DNA of 64,000 nt from JAJPKK01 sp963781195. Its GTDB lineage: Bacteria > Pseudomonadota > Alphaproteobacteria > Rhizobiales > Xanthobacteraceae. The DNA lies in the NCBI GenBank assembly GCA_963781195.1, contig CAWAEZ010000009.1, forward strand, positions 558,001-622,000, in the 5' to 3' direction. A program made the position numbers and the translations under genes. The notes beneath the pieces were generated by a model, which searched no databases, was not told the DNA's origin, and was given only the letters and a program-made list of their open reading frames with translations. This document shows positions 24,612 through 33,391 of the stretch, piece after piece (within the stretch, counting starts at the first letter, position 1; each line of letters starts with the position of its first letter).

Positions 24612-26120
24612 TCACAAATCCAGCACGATCATCGGTGTCCTCGAGCCGGAGCAGCACACCATCATCTGGTCGTTCCGGGCATGCTGTTCCGGACTGAGCT
24701 TCAGGTCGCGATGATCCGGCAGGCCTTTAAGAACCCTGACCTTGCACGAGCCGCACACGCCTTCCTTGCAGGAATAGGGGACGCCGACGCCGGCGGCGAG
24801 CAACGTCTCCAGGATCGTGTTGCCGCGACGAACTTCGAGCGTTCGCCGAGAGCGCTCCAGGACAATGCTGAAGCCGCCATCGACCGCGGCCCCGCCCTTC
24901 GCGGCGAAATGCTCGGTATGAACCCGGGATCGCGGCAATGCCGCCGCCGCCGCTTCGAATGCAGCGGTCATCGACGGCGGACCGCAACAGTAGAAGTGCG
25001 ACGAACCGGGCGCGTCCGCCACGATCGCCGCGAGATCGAGCCGTGCTCCTTGCGACTCCGCGCTGAAATGGAAATGGATGCGCCCCGGCCGAAGGCCCTC
25101 GATGCGCTGAAGCTCTTCGAGGAACGCGGTCGTGGCGCGAGATTTCGCTGCGTAGAACAGTGTCCAGCTGCGACCGATGCCGTCGAGCCTGGAGATCATG
25201 CATTTCAGCGGCGTGATGCCGATGCCGCCGGCGATCAGCACGGTGTGCGCGGCGGTTTCGTCGAGCTGAAAATTATTGTGGGGAGGGCCGATGATCAGGC
25301 GATCGCCGACGCGCAGCGTTTCGTGCACATGCTTCGAGCCGCCGCGGCTTCCCGGGTCCTTGTTGACCGAGATCACATAACGATCCCGTTCGCGCGGGTC
25401 GTTGACGAGCGAATAACAGCGCGTCAGGCCGTCTGCCAGCCTCACGTCGATATGCGAACCCGCGGTAAAGGCCGGAAGCGTGCCATCGTCCAAGGCGCGA
25501 AGTTCCAGCGAACGAACGCCCTCCGCTTCCCCGCGGATCGATGCGATCCTGACGTCGATTTCCGGCACCCGATAAACCAGCGGCTGGTGCGGATGCGGCG
25601 GCAACTCGATCTCGATCGGATCACCCGGGCGCACAGCGCCGCCGTGCAGAACGATGCTCATGACGCCGGCCTTGCGAACAAGCCCGGTCGGCTTCGTTTC
25701 GACCACGTGCGCGAGCAGTCCAGGCTGGAACTCTTCGATCTGGTGACAAGGATTTCGCAGACCGGTGAGTTCGATGACCGCCTCCGGACCCAGACGAAGG
25801 CGCGTACCATGCGGCAGGCTGAGCAGATCGACGTTTCTCGTCGAAATGTTTTCACCCAGCTCGCCGGGGCGGACGGTGTGTCCCTTGGCGAGCACCTCGT
25901 CGAACAACTCCGCCTGAATGAGGTGGACCTGTCGCAGGTTCGGGCGATGGCCGAACCGCTTGATGTGGTAGAGGTGCTGATCGGTTGGTCCGGCGTGCGA
26001 GTCGCCCTCGACGCCGAAGTTCTCTATCAGCCTGATCGCGTCTTTCGGCGCCTTGCTGAACGCGTGCGCGCCGCCGAGCTGAACTCCGACGATCTTCGGG
26101 ACTTTGCAGGTGTCGGTCAT
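24612..26120 (-). CDS. MOSC domain - ferredoxin reductase - 2Fe-2S ferredoxin fusion protein
   Basis: 502 aa, three domains in one chain. Residues 1-175 are a MOSC domain (GVEGDSHAG, GELGENISTRNVDL, ELTGLRNPCHQIE with the MOSC cysteine). Residues ~185-410 form an FNR-type reductase (GSHIDVRLADGLTRCYSLVND, VHETLRVGDRLIIGPP, LIAGGIGITPLKCM, HFYCCGPPSM). Residues ~420-502 form a plant-type 2Fe-2S ferredoxin with C451-x4-C456-x2-C459 and a distal Cys489/490. The reductase and ferredoxin parts resemble VanB-type oxygenase reductases. MOSC domains handle sulfur and molybdenum cofactor chemistry, so this may reduce N-hydroxylated compounds or feed an oxygenase. It is a known but sparsely studied architecture. 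Confidence 0.9.
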   Translation of the reverse strand: MTDTCKVPKIVGVQLGGAHAFSKAPKDAIRLIENFGVEGDSHAGPTDQHLYHIKRFGHRPNLRQVHLIQAELFDEVLAKGHTVRPGELGENISTRNVDLLSLPHGTRLRLGPEAVIELTGLRNPCHQIEEFQPGLLAHVVETKPTGLVRKAGVMSIVLHGGAVRPGDPIEIELPPHPHQPLVYRVPEIDVRIASIRGEAEGVRSLELRALDDGTLPAFTAGSHIDVRLADGLTRCYSLVNDPRERDRYVISVNKDPGSRGGSKHVHETLRVGDRLIIGPPHNNFQLDETAAHTVLIAGGIGITPLKCMISRLDGIGRSWTLFYAAKSRATTAFLEELQRIEGLRPGRIHFHFSAESQGARLDLAAIVADAPGSSHFYCCGPPSMTAAFEAAAAALPRSRVHTEHFAAKGGAAVDGGFSIVLERSRRTLEVRRGNTILETLLAAGVGVPYSCKEGVCGSCKVRVLKGLPDHRDLKLSPEQHARNDQMMVCCSGSRTPMIVLDL

Positions 26121-26543
26121 TGCGCGTGGTCACGCCCGTGGAAGAAGCATCGCCTGCTCGACGACGGCTTGGGACCCGGTTCCCACGGCGACACGCCGGG
26201 CTGTCGCGGGCCGAATGAGAGAGCGATCAAGCCGATCGGCTCGATACGTTGGGAACGCATAGTCGATAGCTGCTCGTCATATAATACGATGCCGATTTCC
26301 GGCGTGCGTCAATTTCATGCATGACCAACGATTTGAGCCCTGCGCCAGCGGTCGGATCGCCGCGTGGCTGCCACCCGTAACGGCGGGCTTCGATCTCACG
26401 GGCGGCGCTCCGGGCAACCGACGCCGACGGATCGCCGGCCGGGCTACGTATGCGCAACCCGGTCAGCGTCGAGCGTGACCCCGCTCGACCCTGAGCCTCT
26501 CTCCCGTGCGCCGCGGCACACCGTCATCCAGAAGGGCTTGCAT
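26121..26543. other. Gene-free interval upstream of the MOSC-reductase fusion gene
   Basis: About 420 bp separate the start of the MOSC fusion gene from the end of the large secreted protein gene, both on the minus strand. Apart from a possible promoter at 26281-26312, I see no gene, RNA or strong hairpin. The interval is slightly less GC-rich near 26260-26330 than elsewhere. Confidence 0.5.
26281..26312 (-). promoter_or_regulatory. Possible sigma-70-type promoter for the MOSC fusion gene
   Basis: Read on the minus strand, TTGACG (26312-26307) is followed after 20 bases by TATTAT (26286-26281), about 160 bp before the start codon at 26120. The hexamers are good for a GC-rich genome, but the 20-base spacer is longer than the usual 16-18, so confidence is low. 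Confidence 0.3.
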
Positions 26544-28433
26544 CTAGAACGGGTTGCAGTTCGCGTGGCCGCATGAGGGACCGGTGATGACCGCGAAACG
26601 CGGTGCATCCGGGATCGAGAGTTCGTTGATCCCATTCTGACACCAAGTATAGGTCCCGATCCGTGGGCAGGTGATGACGCTCGAATCGAACCCGCCGCCG
26701 CTCTTCGCAGGCCATGGAACCTTCGACTTGACCTGGATCTGGTAGATCTGCCCCTTCGCATCCTGAACCGTCACCGTACAGGGAAGCGTCTTCGTGGCGA
26801 TCGGCACGACGATGGTGCGGCTCTTGTTGACCGGATTCGGCGGGAACGGCGGGAACGAGACGTTCGCCGTGTTCGAGCATATGCCGTAACTCGTCCAATC
26901 CGGCCGGCCCTGCGCCTGGGTGTCGCCGAGATTGACTTCGAAATCCGTATTGAAATCGGCCGGCTTCGGCACCGGGATGTTGTTCGGAAGCCCGTGCGCA
27001 CCTCCGACGGCAATGATGAGCCCTTCGCCGGGGTTGCTCTGGAAACCCGCCGTGTCGTCGACCGAAAATGCGTACGAGTTTGCGTTGAGCGTCAGTTCGC
27101 CGTGCACGAGCTGCGTGAACGGGTTGAATTGCTGCTGCAGATTCAGCGGGCTCGATACGAAGTTATACTGAAGCTGGATGTATTCATTGATGGCCTTCGA
27201 AAACGGGCCGTAATAATTCGGCGCGTTCGGGTTGAGGGCGTTGATGCCGGCGCCGAGGTTCGTGCAATACGCGTTGAACGGCACCCAACCATAGACGTAC
27301 TGGAGCAGATAAAGCTGCCCCAGCGTCCCATTCAGGTTCGCCGGCGACGGGAAGCCGGTCTCGCAACCCATGAGATTCGCGTAACTGTTGAAATTGCCGA
27401 CGAAGAAGTTCGAGACGTCCTTATAGAAAGCGGACTCCGGACAGTTGGACGGCGTGGAGGAATTGCAGGTCGTCCATTGCGAGATCAGACGCTTCAACGC
27501 CTGCGAATCCCAGGAGTTCGGCGTGAAGAGACTTTTGTAGTCCGCGTTGTTGGCATGGGCCAGTGCGTCGGTGATGAGGTTGTAGGTGCCGGGAAGCCGG
27601 GGACGCAAGATGCTGTCGAGCTGGCCGTCGTAGCGCGGCCAGCTGGTCAAGGTCTGGAAGGCCAGCAGGGTCGCCCTGAACGTGAGGAAGGACTTCGTCG
27701 TTCCGAGATAACCGACGGCGCTCTTGTCCGAACCATTGGTCACGCAAGGCTCCGTCAGGCACGGCGCCAATGCGATCGGCAGGTAGACCTGATCGAGATA
27801 GGAGATGTTGTAGCCGACGTAGAAATTGATGATCGTCGGCGGCGATACGGTGGTTTTGACGTTCGCGAAGGTGTGCTCCAACAACTGGAACGGGATGCCG
27901 TCGGCGTAGGCCTTCGTGTCCGAGAAGAGAACATTCACCGGCTGGGAGCAGCCGTCGCACATGAAGGCCATCGAGCCGGGGGTGACCGCGATCGTTTTCC
28001 CCTGGTCCTGACTGTGCGCCTTCATCACGGCGTCCTTGCTGTCGAACACGATCATGCGGCCGCCGTTCCACCAGTCGGCGTATTGGTCGGCATCGTTGAG
28101 CAACTTCGAAAACCAGGGAACGGTGACGGTCACGGACTGGTTCGCGGGAATGCCATTGTCGAGGTTCACGTAGACCCGCGAATAATGAGTTTCGCCATAG
28201 GACATCGTGGAGTCGGCAAAGGCCGCCTGAAGCCACGGATCGGGATTCTGAATCCCGGCTTGGAATGCGACCCAGATCGGCCCGCTGGTGTTGTTGTAGA
28301 TATGGACCTTCTTGGTGCATTGCGCGGGGCATTGAGCCGGACCGTCGGCGTACGCATGGCCCGCAAACAGCCCGCACATGAGAATGGCAATCGATATGGC
28401 TTTGCGAGAAAGGATTGCCCAAATGATCTTCAT
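26544..28433 (-). CDS. Large secreted protein of unknown function with a thaumatin/GH64-like N-terminus
   Basis: 629 aa from ATG 28433, which has a GAGGGGG ribosome site. Sec signal peptide 1-29 (ILMCGLFAGHAYA). The mature protein starts with CPAQCTKKVHIYNNTSGPIW, and the next 150 residues (GETHYSRVYVNLDNGIPANQ, VTVPWFSKL, WWNGGRMIVFDS) look like the beta-sandwich of thaumatin-like or GH64 beta-1,3-glucanase proteins. The remainder is rich in Asn, Tyr, Phe and Ser with many Cys (for instance CNSSTPSNCPES, CETGF, SCGHANC). The composition and lower GC differ from neighbouring genes, suggesting acquisition. I cannot assign a reaction; wall-glucan binding is a guess from the N-terminal fold. Confidence 0.6.
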   Translation of the reverse strand: MKIIWAILSRKAISIAILMCGLFAGHAYADGPAQCPAQCTKKVHIYNNTSGPIWVAFQAGIQNPDPWLQAAFADSTMSYGETHYSRVYVNLDNGIPANQSVTVTVPWFSKLLNDADQYADWWNGGRMIVFDSKDAVMKAHSQDQGKTIAVTPGSMAFMCDGCSQPVNVLFSDTKAYADGIPFQLLEHTFANVKTTVSPPTIINFYVGYNISYLDQVYLPIALAPCLTEPCVTNGSDKSAVGYLGTTKSFLTFRATLLAFQTLTSWPRYDGQLDSILRPRLPGTYNLITDALAHANNADYKSLFTPNSWDSQALKRLISQWTTCNSSTPSNCPESAFYKDVSNFFVGNFNSYANLMGCETGFPSPANLNGTLGQLYLLQYVYGWVPFNAYCTNLGAGINALNPNAPNYYGPFSKAINEYIQLQYNFVSSPLNLQQQFNPFTQLVHGELTLNANSYAFSVDDTAGFQSNPGEGLIIAVGGAHGLPNNIPVPKPADFNTDFEVNLGDTQAQGRPDWTSYGICSNTANVSFPPFPPNPVNKSRTIVVPIATKTLPCTVTVQDAKGQIYQIQVKSKVPWPAKSGGGFDSSVITCPRIGTYTWCQNGINELSIPDAPRFAVITGPSCGHANCNPF

Positions 28434-28813
28434 ATTCGCCCCCTCGATTTAGGACTTGTCGCTGAATACACGCCGTTCTTGAGCGTTCGCAACATACGCG
28501 CAAAGACACTGGGCGCATAGCGCGCCTGCGGCAGGATGCCTGCGGCACCACTGGCGTCGGGCCGGTGATCGCATGCTTGAGCATGACCTGCCCTCCGGCT
28601 CGGGGTTCGAACCACGCCCGCTCGGATGCACCGGATGCACGGGCAGACGTCCCCACCGGTGCGGGGCATCCCCGCGCTGCCCACCGGTGCGGGGCATCCC
28701 CGCGCTGTCCACCGATGTGGGGGCAGCCCCGCGCTTGGTCCACCGGGACGGCCGGTATATACAGCTTTCGATCCCGTCCCGCGTGCCGCCCGTGAAGCGG
28801 CGGAGTGCCCCTG
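28434..28813. other. Divergent intergenic region with hairpin tandem repeats
   Basis: 380 bp between the divergently read secreted-protein gene and gamma-glutamyltransferase gene. It contains the 28-bp hairpin repeats at 28652-28736 and the small palindrome catgcttgagcatg near 28572. Promoters for both flanking genes should lie here but I cannot identify them with confidence. Confidence 0.5.
28652..28736. repeat. Three 28-29 bp tandem repeats, the first two carrying a perfect GCGGGG-CAT-CCCCGC hairpin
   Basis: Units 1 (28652-28679) and 2 (28680-28707) are identical 28-mers; each runs from cccaccggtg through gcggggcatccccgc to gctg. Unit 3 (28708-28736) is a degenerate copy with one extra base and a weakened hairpin. 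The units abut directly with no spacers. Confidence 0.9.
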
Positions 28814-30613
28814 ATGAGCAATATAAATCCCAATCCGTTCACCACCCGCCCGGAGATCGAGGGCACCTTCGGCGTCGTCACCTCGACCCACTGGATCGCG
28901 ACCGCGGTCGGCATGGGGATGCTCGAGCGGGGCGGCAATGCGTTCGACGCCGCGGTGGCCACCGCGTTCACCCTGCAGGTCGTGGAGCCCCATCTCAACG
29001 GCCCCGGCGGCGACGTTCCCGCCATCGTCTACGACACCCGCAAGGGCCGCGTCGAGGTGATGTGCGGCCAGGGGCCGGCGCCGGCCGGCGCCACCATCGC
29101 CCATTACCGCAGCCTCGGCCTCGACATGATGCCGGGCACCGGCCTGCTCGCCGCCTGCATCCCCGGGATGTTCGACACCTGGATGATGATGCTGCGCGAC
29201 TACGGCACCATGCGGCTCGCCGACGTGCTCGCGCCGGCGATCTTCTATGCCCGCAACGGCCATCCGCTGGTGGAGCGGGCCAACGCCACCATCGCCACCG
29301 TGGAAAAGCTGTTTCGCGAGTACTGGCCGACCTCGGCCGCGGTGTATCTGCGCGACGGCAAGGTGCCGGACACCGGCACCCTGTTCACCAATCCGGCGAT
29401 CGCCGACACTTACGCGCGCGTGTTGCGCGAGGCCGCCGGCCCCGGCACGCGTGAACAGGAGATCGAACGCGCCCGCAAGGTGTGGTCGCAGGGCTTCGTC
29501 GCCGAGGCGATCGACCGCTTCTGCCGCACCCAGGAGATCATGGACACCAGCGGCCGCCGCCATCGCGGCGTGCTGACCGGCGAGGACATGGCGCGCTGGC
29601 AGGCCACCGTCGAAGCGCCGCTCACCTACGATTACGGCCGCTACACCGTCTGCAAGCCCGGTCCGTGGGCGCAGGGGCCGGTGATGCTGCAGCAGCTGGC
29701 CCTTCTCAAGGGCTTCGCGCTCGACGGACTCGACGTCACCGAGGCCGAGTTCATCCACCTCCTGGTGGAGTGCTCCAAGCTCGCTTTCGCCGACCGCGAG
29801 AAGTTCTACGGCGATCCCGATTTCGTCTCGGTGCCGATGGAGACCCTGCTGTCCGACGCCTACAACGAGGAGCGGCGCAAGCTCGTCCATCACACCGCGT
29901 CGCTCGAGCTGCAGCCGGGCTCGGTCGAGGGCTTCGGCGCCATCGTCCAGCTCAAGCGCGCCGAAGGCGCCCGCGAGGCGGTCGGCGCCATGGGCGCCGG
30001 CGAGCCCACCGTCGGGCGGTTCGGCGAAGTGCGCGGCGATACCGTGCATTTCGACATCATCGACACCGCCGGCAACATGGTCTCGGCAACGCCGTCGGGC
30101 GGCTGGCTGCAGTCCTCGCCGGTCATCCCAGAGCTCGGTTTCGGGCTCGGCACCCGCGGCCAGATGTTCTGGCTGGAAGAGAATCATCCGGCTTCGCTGG
30201 CGCCCGGCAAGCGGCCGCGCACCACGCTGTCGCCGAGCATGGCGCTGCGCGACGGCGAGCCCTACCTCGCCTGGGGCACCCCCGGCGGCGACCAGCAGGA
30301 TCAGTGGACCGCCCAGTTCTTCCTGCGCCACGTCCATGCCGGCCTCAATCTCCAGGAGGCGATCGACGCGCCTGCCTGGCATTCCGAGCACTTCCCCATC
30401 TCGTTCTGGCCGCGCACGGCGCGGCCGGGCGTGCTGGTGGTCGAAAGCCGGGTTCCCGCCGACAGCCGCAAGGAACTCGAACGCCGCGGACATGCCGTGG
30501 AGGTTGGGCCGGGCTGGTCGGAGGGCCGCCTCACCGCCGCCTCGCGGGTCGGGCCGCGCCGCCGGGCTGCGGCCAATCCACGCGGCATGCAAGGCTACGC
30601 CGCAGGCCGCTGA
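28814..30613 (+). CDS. Gamma-glutamyltransferase family protein
   Basis: 599 aa from ATG 28814, eight bases after GGAG; a GTG at 28805 is less likely. Ntn-hydrolase GGT fold: GGNAFDAAVATAFTLQVVEP HLNGPGGD at the N-terminus, ADREKFYGDPDF in the middle, and the autoprocessing site GDTVHFDIIDTAGNMVSATP, where Thr410 would become the N-terminal nucleophile of the small subunit. The usual TTH reads TVH here. No signal peptide is visible, unlike E. coli GGT, so this is probably a cytoplasmic GGT-like acyltransferase or amidase. A Bug solute-binding protein gene follows after 101 bp, hinting at uptake of its substrate. Confidence 0.88.
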   Translation: MSNINPNPFTTRPEIEGTFGVVTSTHWIATAVGMGMLERGGNAFDAAVATAFTLQVVEPHLNGPGGDVPAIVYDTRKGRVEVMCGQGPAPAGATIAHYRSLGLDMMPGTGLLAACIPGMFDTWMMMLRDYGTMRLADVLAPAIFYARNGHPLVERANATIATVEKLFREYWPTSAAVYLRDGKVPDTGTLFTNPAIADTYARVLREAAGPGTREQEIERARKVWSQGFVAEAIDRFCRTQEIMDTSGRRHRGVLTGEDMARWQATVEAPLTYDYGRYTVCKPGPWAQGPVMLQQLALLKGFALDGLDVTEAEFIHLLVECSKLAFADREKFYGDPDFVSVPMETLLSDAYNEERRKLVHHTASLELQPGSVEGFGAIVQLKRAEGAREAVGAMGAGEPTVGRFGEVRGDTVHFDIIDTAGNMVSATPSGGWLQSSPVIPELGFGLGTRGQMFWLEENHPASLAPGKRPRTTLSPSMALRDGEPYLAWGTPGGDQQDQWTAQFFLRHVHAGLNLQEAIDAPAWHSEHFPISFWPRTARPGVLVVESRVPADSRKELERRGHAVEVGPGWSEGRLTAASRVGPRRRAAANPRGMQGYAAGR

Positions 30614-30714
30614 GGGCGTATCAGTCCGCCAGGATATCGGCCGGTCGAACACCGCTTCGTCACGACGCTTCGCGCCTCGACAGGCCAGTGCCGTTCAAAC
30701 CCGGGTCACGTCAC

Positions 30715-31701
30715 ATGATCAGAGCCCTCACCACCACCCTGGCCGTCGCCTTCGCCACCGCCCTGACCTTCATCACGTGCACCGGCGGCGCCCCTGCTGC
30801 GGAGTACCCGAGCCGGCCGGTGACGCTCATCGTCGCCTTCACGCCGGGCGGCCCGAGCGACGTGCTCGCCCGCATCGTCGGGCGCCAGCTGGAAAAGATC
30901 CTCGGCCAGACCTTCGTGATCGACAACCGGCCGGGCGGCGCCGGCAACATCGCCGCCGAGACGGCCGCCCATGCCGCGCCCGACGGCTATACGCTGCTGA
31001 TGGGCAATAACGGGCTCCTGGCCACCAACCAGAGCCTGTTCAAGAAGCTCAATTTCGATGGCGAGAAGGACTTCGCCCCGATCAGCCTGATCGGCTCGCA
31101 GCCTAATATCCTGGTGGTCAATCCGAAGTTTCCGGCCACCACCGTGGCTGAGCTGATCGCCTATGCGAAGGCCAATCCCGGCAAGCTCAACTACGCCAAT
31201 TCGGGGTTCGGCGCGGCCGCCCATCTCTCGGCCGAGTTGTTCAAGTCCGAGGCCAAGGTCGACATCGTCTCGGTGTCCTACAAGGGCGCCGCGCCGGCGC
31301 TGCAGGATCTGATCGCCGGGCACACCCAGCTGATGTTCGCGACCTCCGCCTCGGTGATCGCCTTCGTCAAGGCCGGCACCCTGCGGCCGCTGGCGGTGAC
31401 GACGCTTAAGCGCTTCTCGCTGATGCCGGAGCTGCCGACCATCGCGGAGTCCGGCCTGCCCGGATTCGACGCCACCACCTGGCACGGCCTGGTCGCCCCG
31501 GCCGGCACTCCGAAGCCGGTGATCGACACGCTCAATCACGCGATGGTGCAGGCGCTCGTCGACCCGGAGACGGTGCGGCAGCTCCACGACCTCGGCGTCG
31601 AGGTCGGCTCCAGCACGCCGGCGGAATTCGCCGCCTACATCAAGAGCGAGGTCCCGAAATGGGCCGCCGTGGTGAAGGCGTCCGGCGCCCAGGTGGAGTA
31701 G
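30715..31701 (+). CDS. Bug-family tripartite tricarboxylate transporter solute-binding protein
   Basis: 328 aa from ATG 30715. Signal peptide 1-29 ending GGAPAAE. Bug motifs: YPSRPVTLIVAFTPGGPSDV, RPGGAGNIAAETAAHAAPDG, LNYANSGFGAAAHL, PELPTIAESGLPGFDATTWH, LVAPAGTPKPVID. It would capture a carboxylate ligand in the periplasm for a TctA/TctB permease. The permease is not adjacent; the only one in the window is at 35189-37228 on the other strand. Downstream of gamma-glutamyltransferase on the same strand, so possibly co-transcribed. Confidence 0.92.
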   Translation: MIRALTTTLAVAFATALTFITCTGGAPAAEYPSRPVTLIVAFTPGGPSDVLARIVGRQLEKILGQTFVIDNRPGGAGNIAAETAAHAAPDGYTLLMGNNGLLATNQSLFKKLNFDGEKDFAPISLIGSQPNILVVNPKFPATTVAELIAYAKANPGKLNYANSGFGAAAHLSAELFKSEAKVDIVSVSYKGAAPALQDLIAGHTQLMFATSASVIAFVKAGTLRPLAVTTLKRFSLMPELPTIAESGLPGFDATTWHGLVAPAGTPKPVIDTLNHAMVQALVDPETVRQLHDLGVEVGSSTPAEFAAYIKSEVPKWAAVVKASGAQVE

Positions 31702-31862
31702 CTCCGTCTCCCGACCCGGCGCCGGCAGCGGGGGCGCCAGGGGAGCTGGGCCCCTCGCAGTTTGCTCTCACCGCGTAAGGCACGCCTTTACCGTGCTGCG
31801 GGAGAGCCGTTGGAACCCGGCCGATCATCAGCTAAGCTTGCGGCGCCGATGATGGTGGAGTC

Positions 31863-33233
31863 GTGCCGCAGCCCGCTCGATCGACGCTCTCGACGATCCT
31901 GGTGATCGCGCTTTTGCTGGCGTGCGTGGAAAACCCTGCCCTGTCGGCCCCTGCCGGGCTTGGTTTTCTCGCCGAGGGCGGCTCGCTGTGGGACCAGCAT
32001 CAGAAGCCGATCCTCGCGACCATCGCCGTCATCGCCTTCCAATCGGCCCTGATCACCGCCCTCCTGATCCAGTATTTCAGGCGCAAGCGCGCCGAGGGAT
32101 TCCTGCTCAAGAGCGAGGAGCGCTGGCGCTCGGTGGTCGAAAACCCGATTTTCGGGGTGTCCTTCATCGACCAGAACCACCGTTTCGTCGACACCAACCC
32201 CGCCTATCAGCGCATGGTCGGCTACACCAATGACGAGCTGCGGGAGCTCACGCCGCTGGACATCAGCGTACCCGGCGAGCGCGAGGTGAACGACCTGCTC
32301 TTCAAGGAACTCAAGGACGGCAAACGGCAGCATTTCGAGATGGTCAAGCAGTTGCGCCGCAAGGACGGCAACCTGATCTGGATCCAGCTCTACGTGTTCT
32401 CGATCCCGGACCCCGAGAAGAATTCGCAGCTGATGTTCGGGATGATGCAGGACATCACCGAGAACAAGCGGTCCCAGGATGCGCTCCAGGCGACCCGGGC
32501 GGAACTCGCGCGGGTGGCGCGGATCAACCGGTTCGGCGCCATGACCGCCTCGATCGCCCATGAGATCAACCAGCCGCTGGCCGCCATGGTCGCCAATGCC
32601 AGTGCCGGGCAACGCTGGCTGTCCCACACGGTGCCCGATCTCGACGAGGTGCGGGCGGCGCTCAAGCGCATCGCCGACGACGGCCATCGCGCCGCGGAAC
32701 TCGTCCAGGGCATCCGGGCGATGTTCAAGAACGACGGCCAGAAACGCCTCCCGGTCGACATCAACCAGCTCATTCGCGAGGTGCTCGCCCTCGTTCACAA
32801 GGAGTTGCTCGAGCACCGCATCTCGGTCTTCAGCTTCCTGTCCGCCGACCTGCCGCAGGTGACCGTCGACCGCGTCCAGCTGCAGCAGGTGATCATGAAC
32901 CTCGTCACCAACGCGATCGACGCCATGGAGCCGGTTACCGATCGCCCGCAGACGCTGCGGGTGAAGTCCGAGCTGCGCGGCGGCGAGGCGGTGCTCGTCA
33001 CCATCGAGGATTCCGGGGTCGGCATCGACCCGGAGAAAATGGACCGGCTGTTCGATTCCTTCTTCACCACCAAGCCGGACGGCATGGGGATGGGCCTGTC
33101 GATCTGCAAATCGATCATGGAAGCCCATGACGGCCGGCTGTGGGTGACGGCGGCCGCGCGCCACGGATCGATCTTCCGCTTCGAGCTCCCGATCCAGCCG
33201 GTCGCGGCGGAGGAGCGGCTGCCGGGAGTTTAG
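31863..33233 (+). CDS. PAS-domain sensor histidine kinase without a partner regulator
   Basis: 456 aa from a GTG at 31863 with GGTGGAG upstream. Two N-terminal hydrophobic helices (~10-29 and ~50-69) enclose a short periplasmic loop. A PAS/PAC domain spans ~80-205 (SVVENPIFGVSFIDQNHRFV ... GMMQDITENKR). The phosphoacceptor box is SIAHEINQPLAAM with His233, followed by N box NLVTNAIDAM, G1 EDSGVGIDPE and G2 GMGMGLSI. The kinase is of the HPK4/FixL-like class common in rhizobia. No response regulator lies on either side, so the output partner is encoded elsewhere. The signal is unknown. Confidence 0.93.
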   Translation: MPQPARSTLSTILVIALLLACVENPALSAPAGLGFLAEGGSLWDQHQKPILATIAVIAFQSALITALLIQYFRRKRAEGFLLKSEERWRSVVENPIFGVSFIDQNHRFVDTNPAYQRMVGYTNDELRELTPLDISVPGEREVNDLLFKELKDGKRQHFEMVKQLRRKDGNLIWIQLYVFSIPDPEKNSQLMFGMMQDITENKRSQDALQATRAELARVARINRFGAMTASIAHEINQPLAAMVANASAGQRWLSHTVPDLDEVRAALKRIADDGHRAAELVQGIRAMFKNDGQKRLPVDINQLIREVLALVHKELLEHRISVFSFLSADLPQVTVDRVQLQQVIMNLVTNAIDAMEPVTDRPQTLRVKSELRGGEAVLVTIEDSGVGIDPEKMDRLFDSFFTTKPDGMGMGLSICKSIMEAHDGRLWVTAAARHGSIFRFELPIQPVAAEERLPGV

Positions 33234-33391
33234 GCAGGGTTGCGCCCGCGGCCGTCACGATGCGGGCACACGATCCATGCATGCAGATGCTTGCATTCAG
33301 ATGCAGGCACGCGGATTCAGGCGTAGTGGACTTGCTTCGATACGAATATTGCACGACTTAGACGTCAACCCATTTCGAAGACATTGCAGCC

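Noticed and set aside
28652..28736. CRISPR array
   Set aside because: The 28-bp repeats are head-to-tail with no spacers and no cas gene is present within the window.
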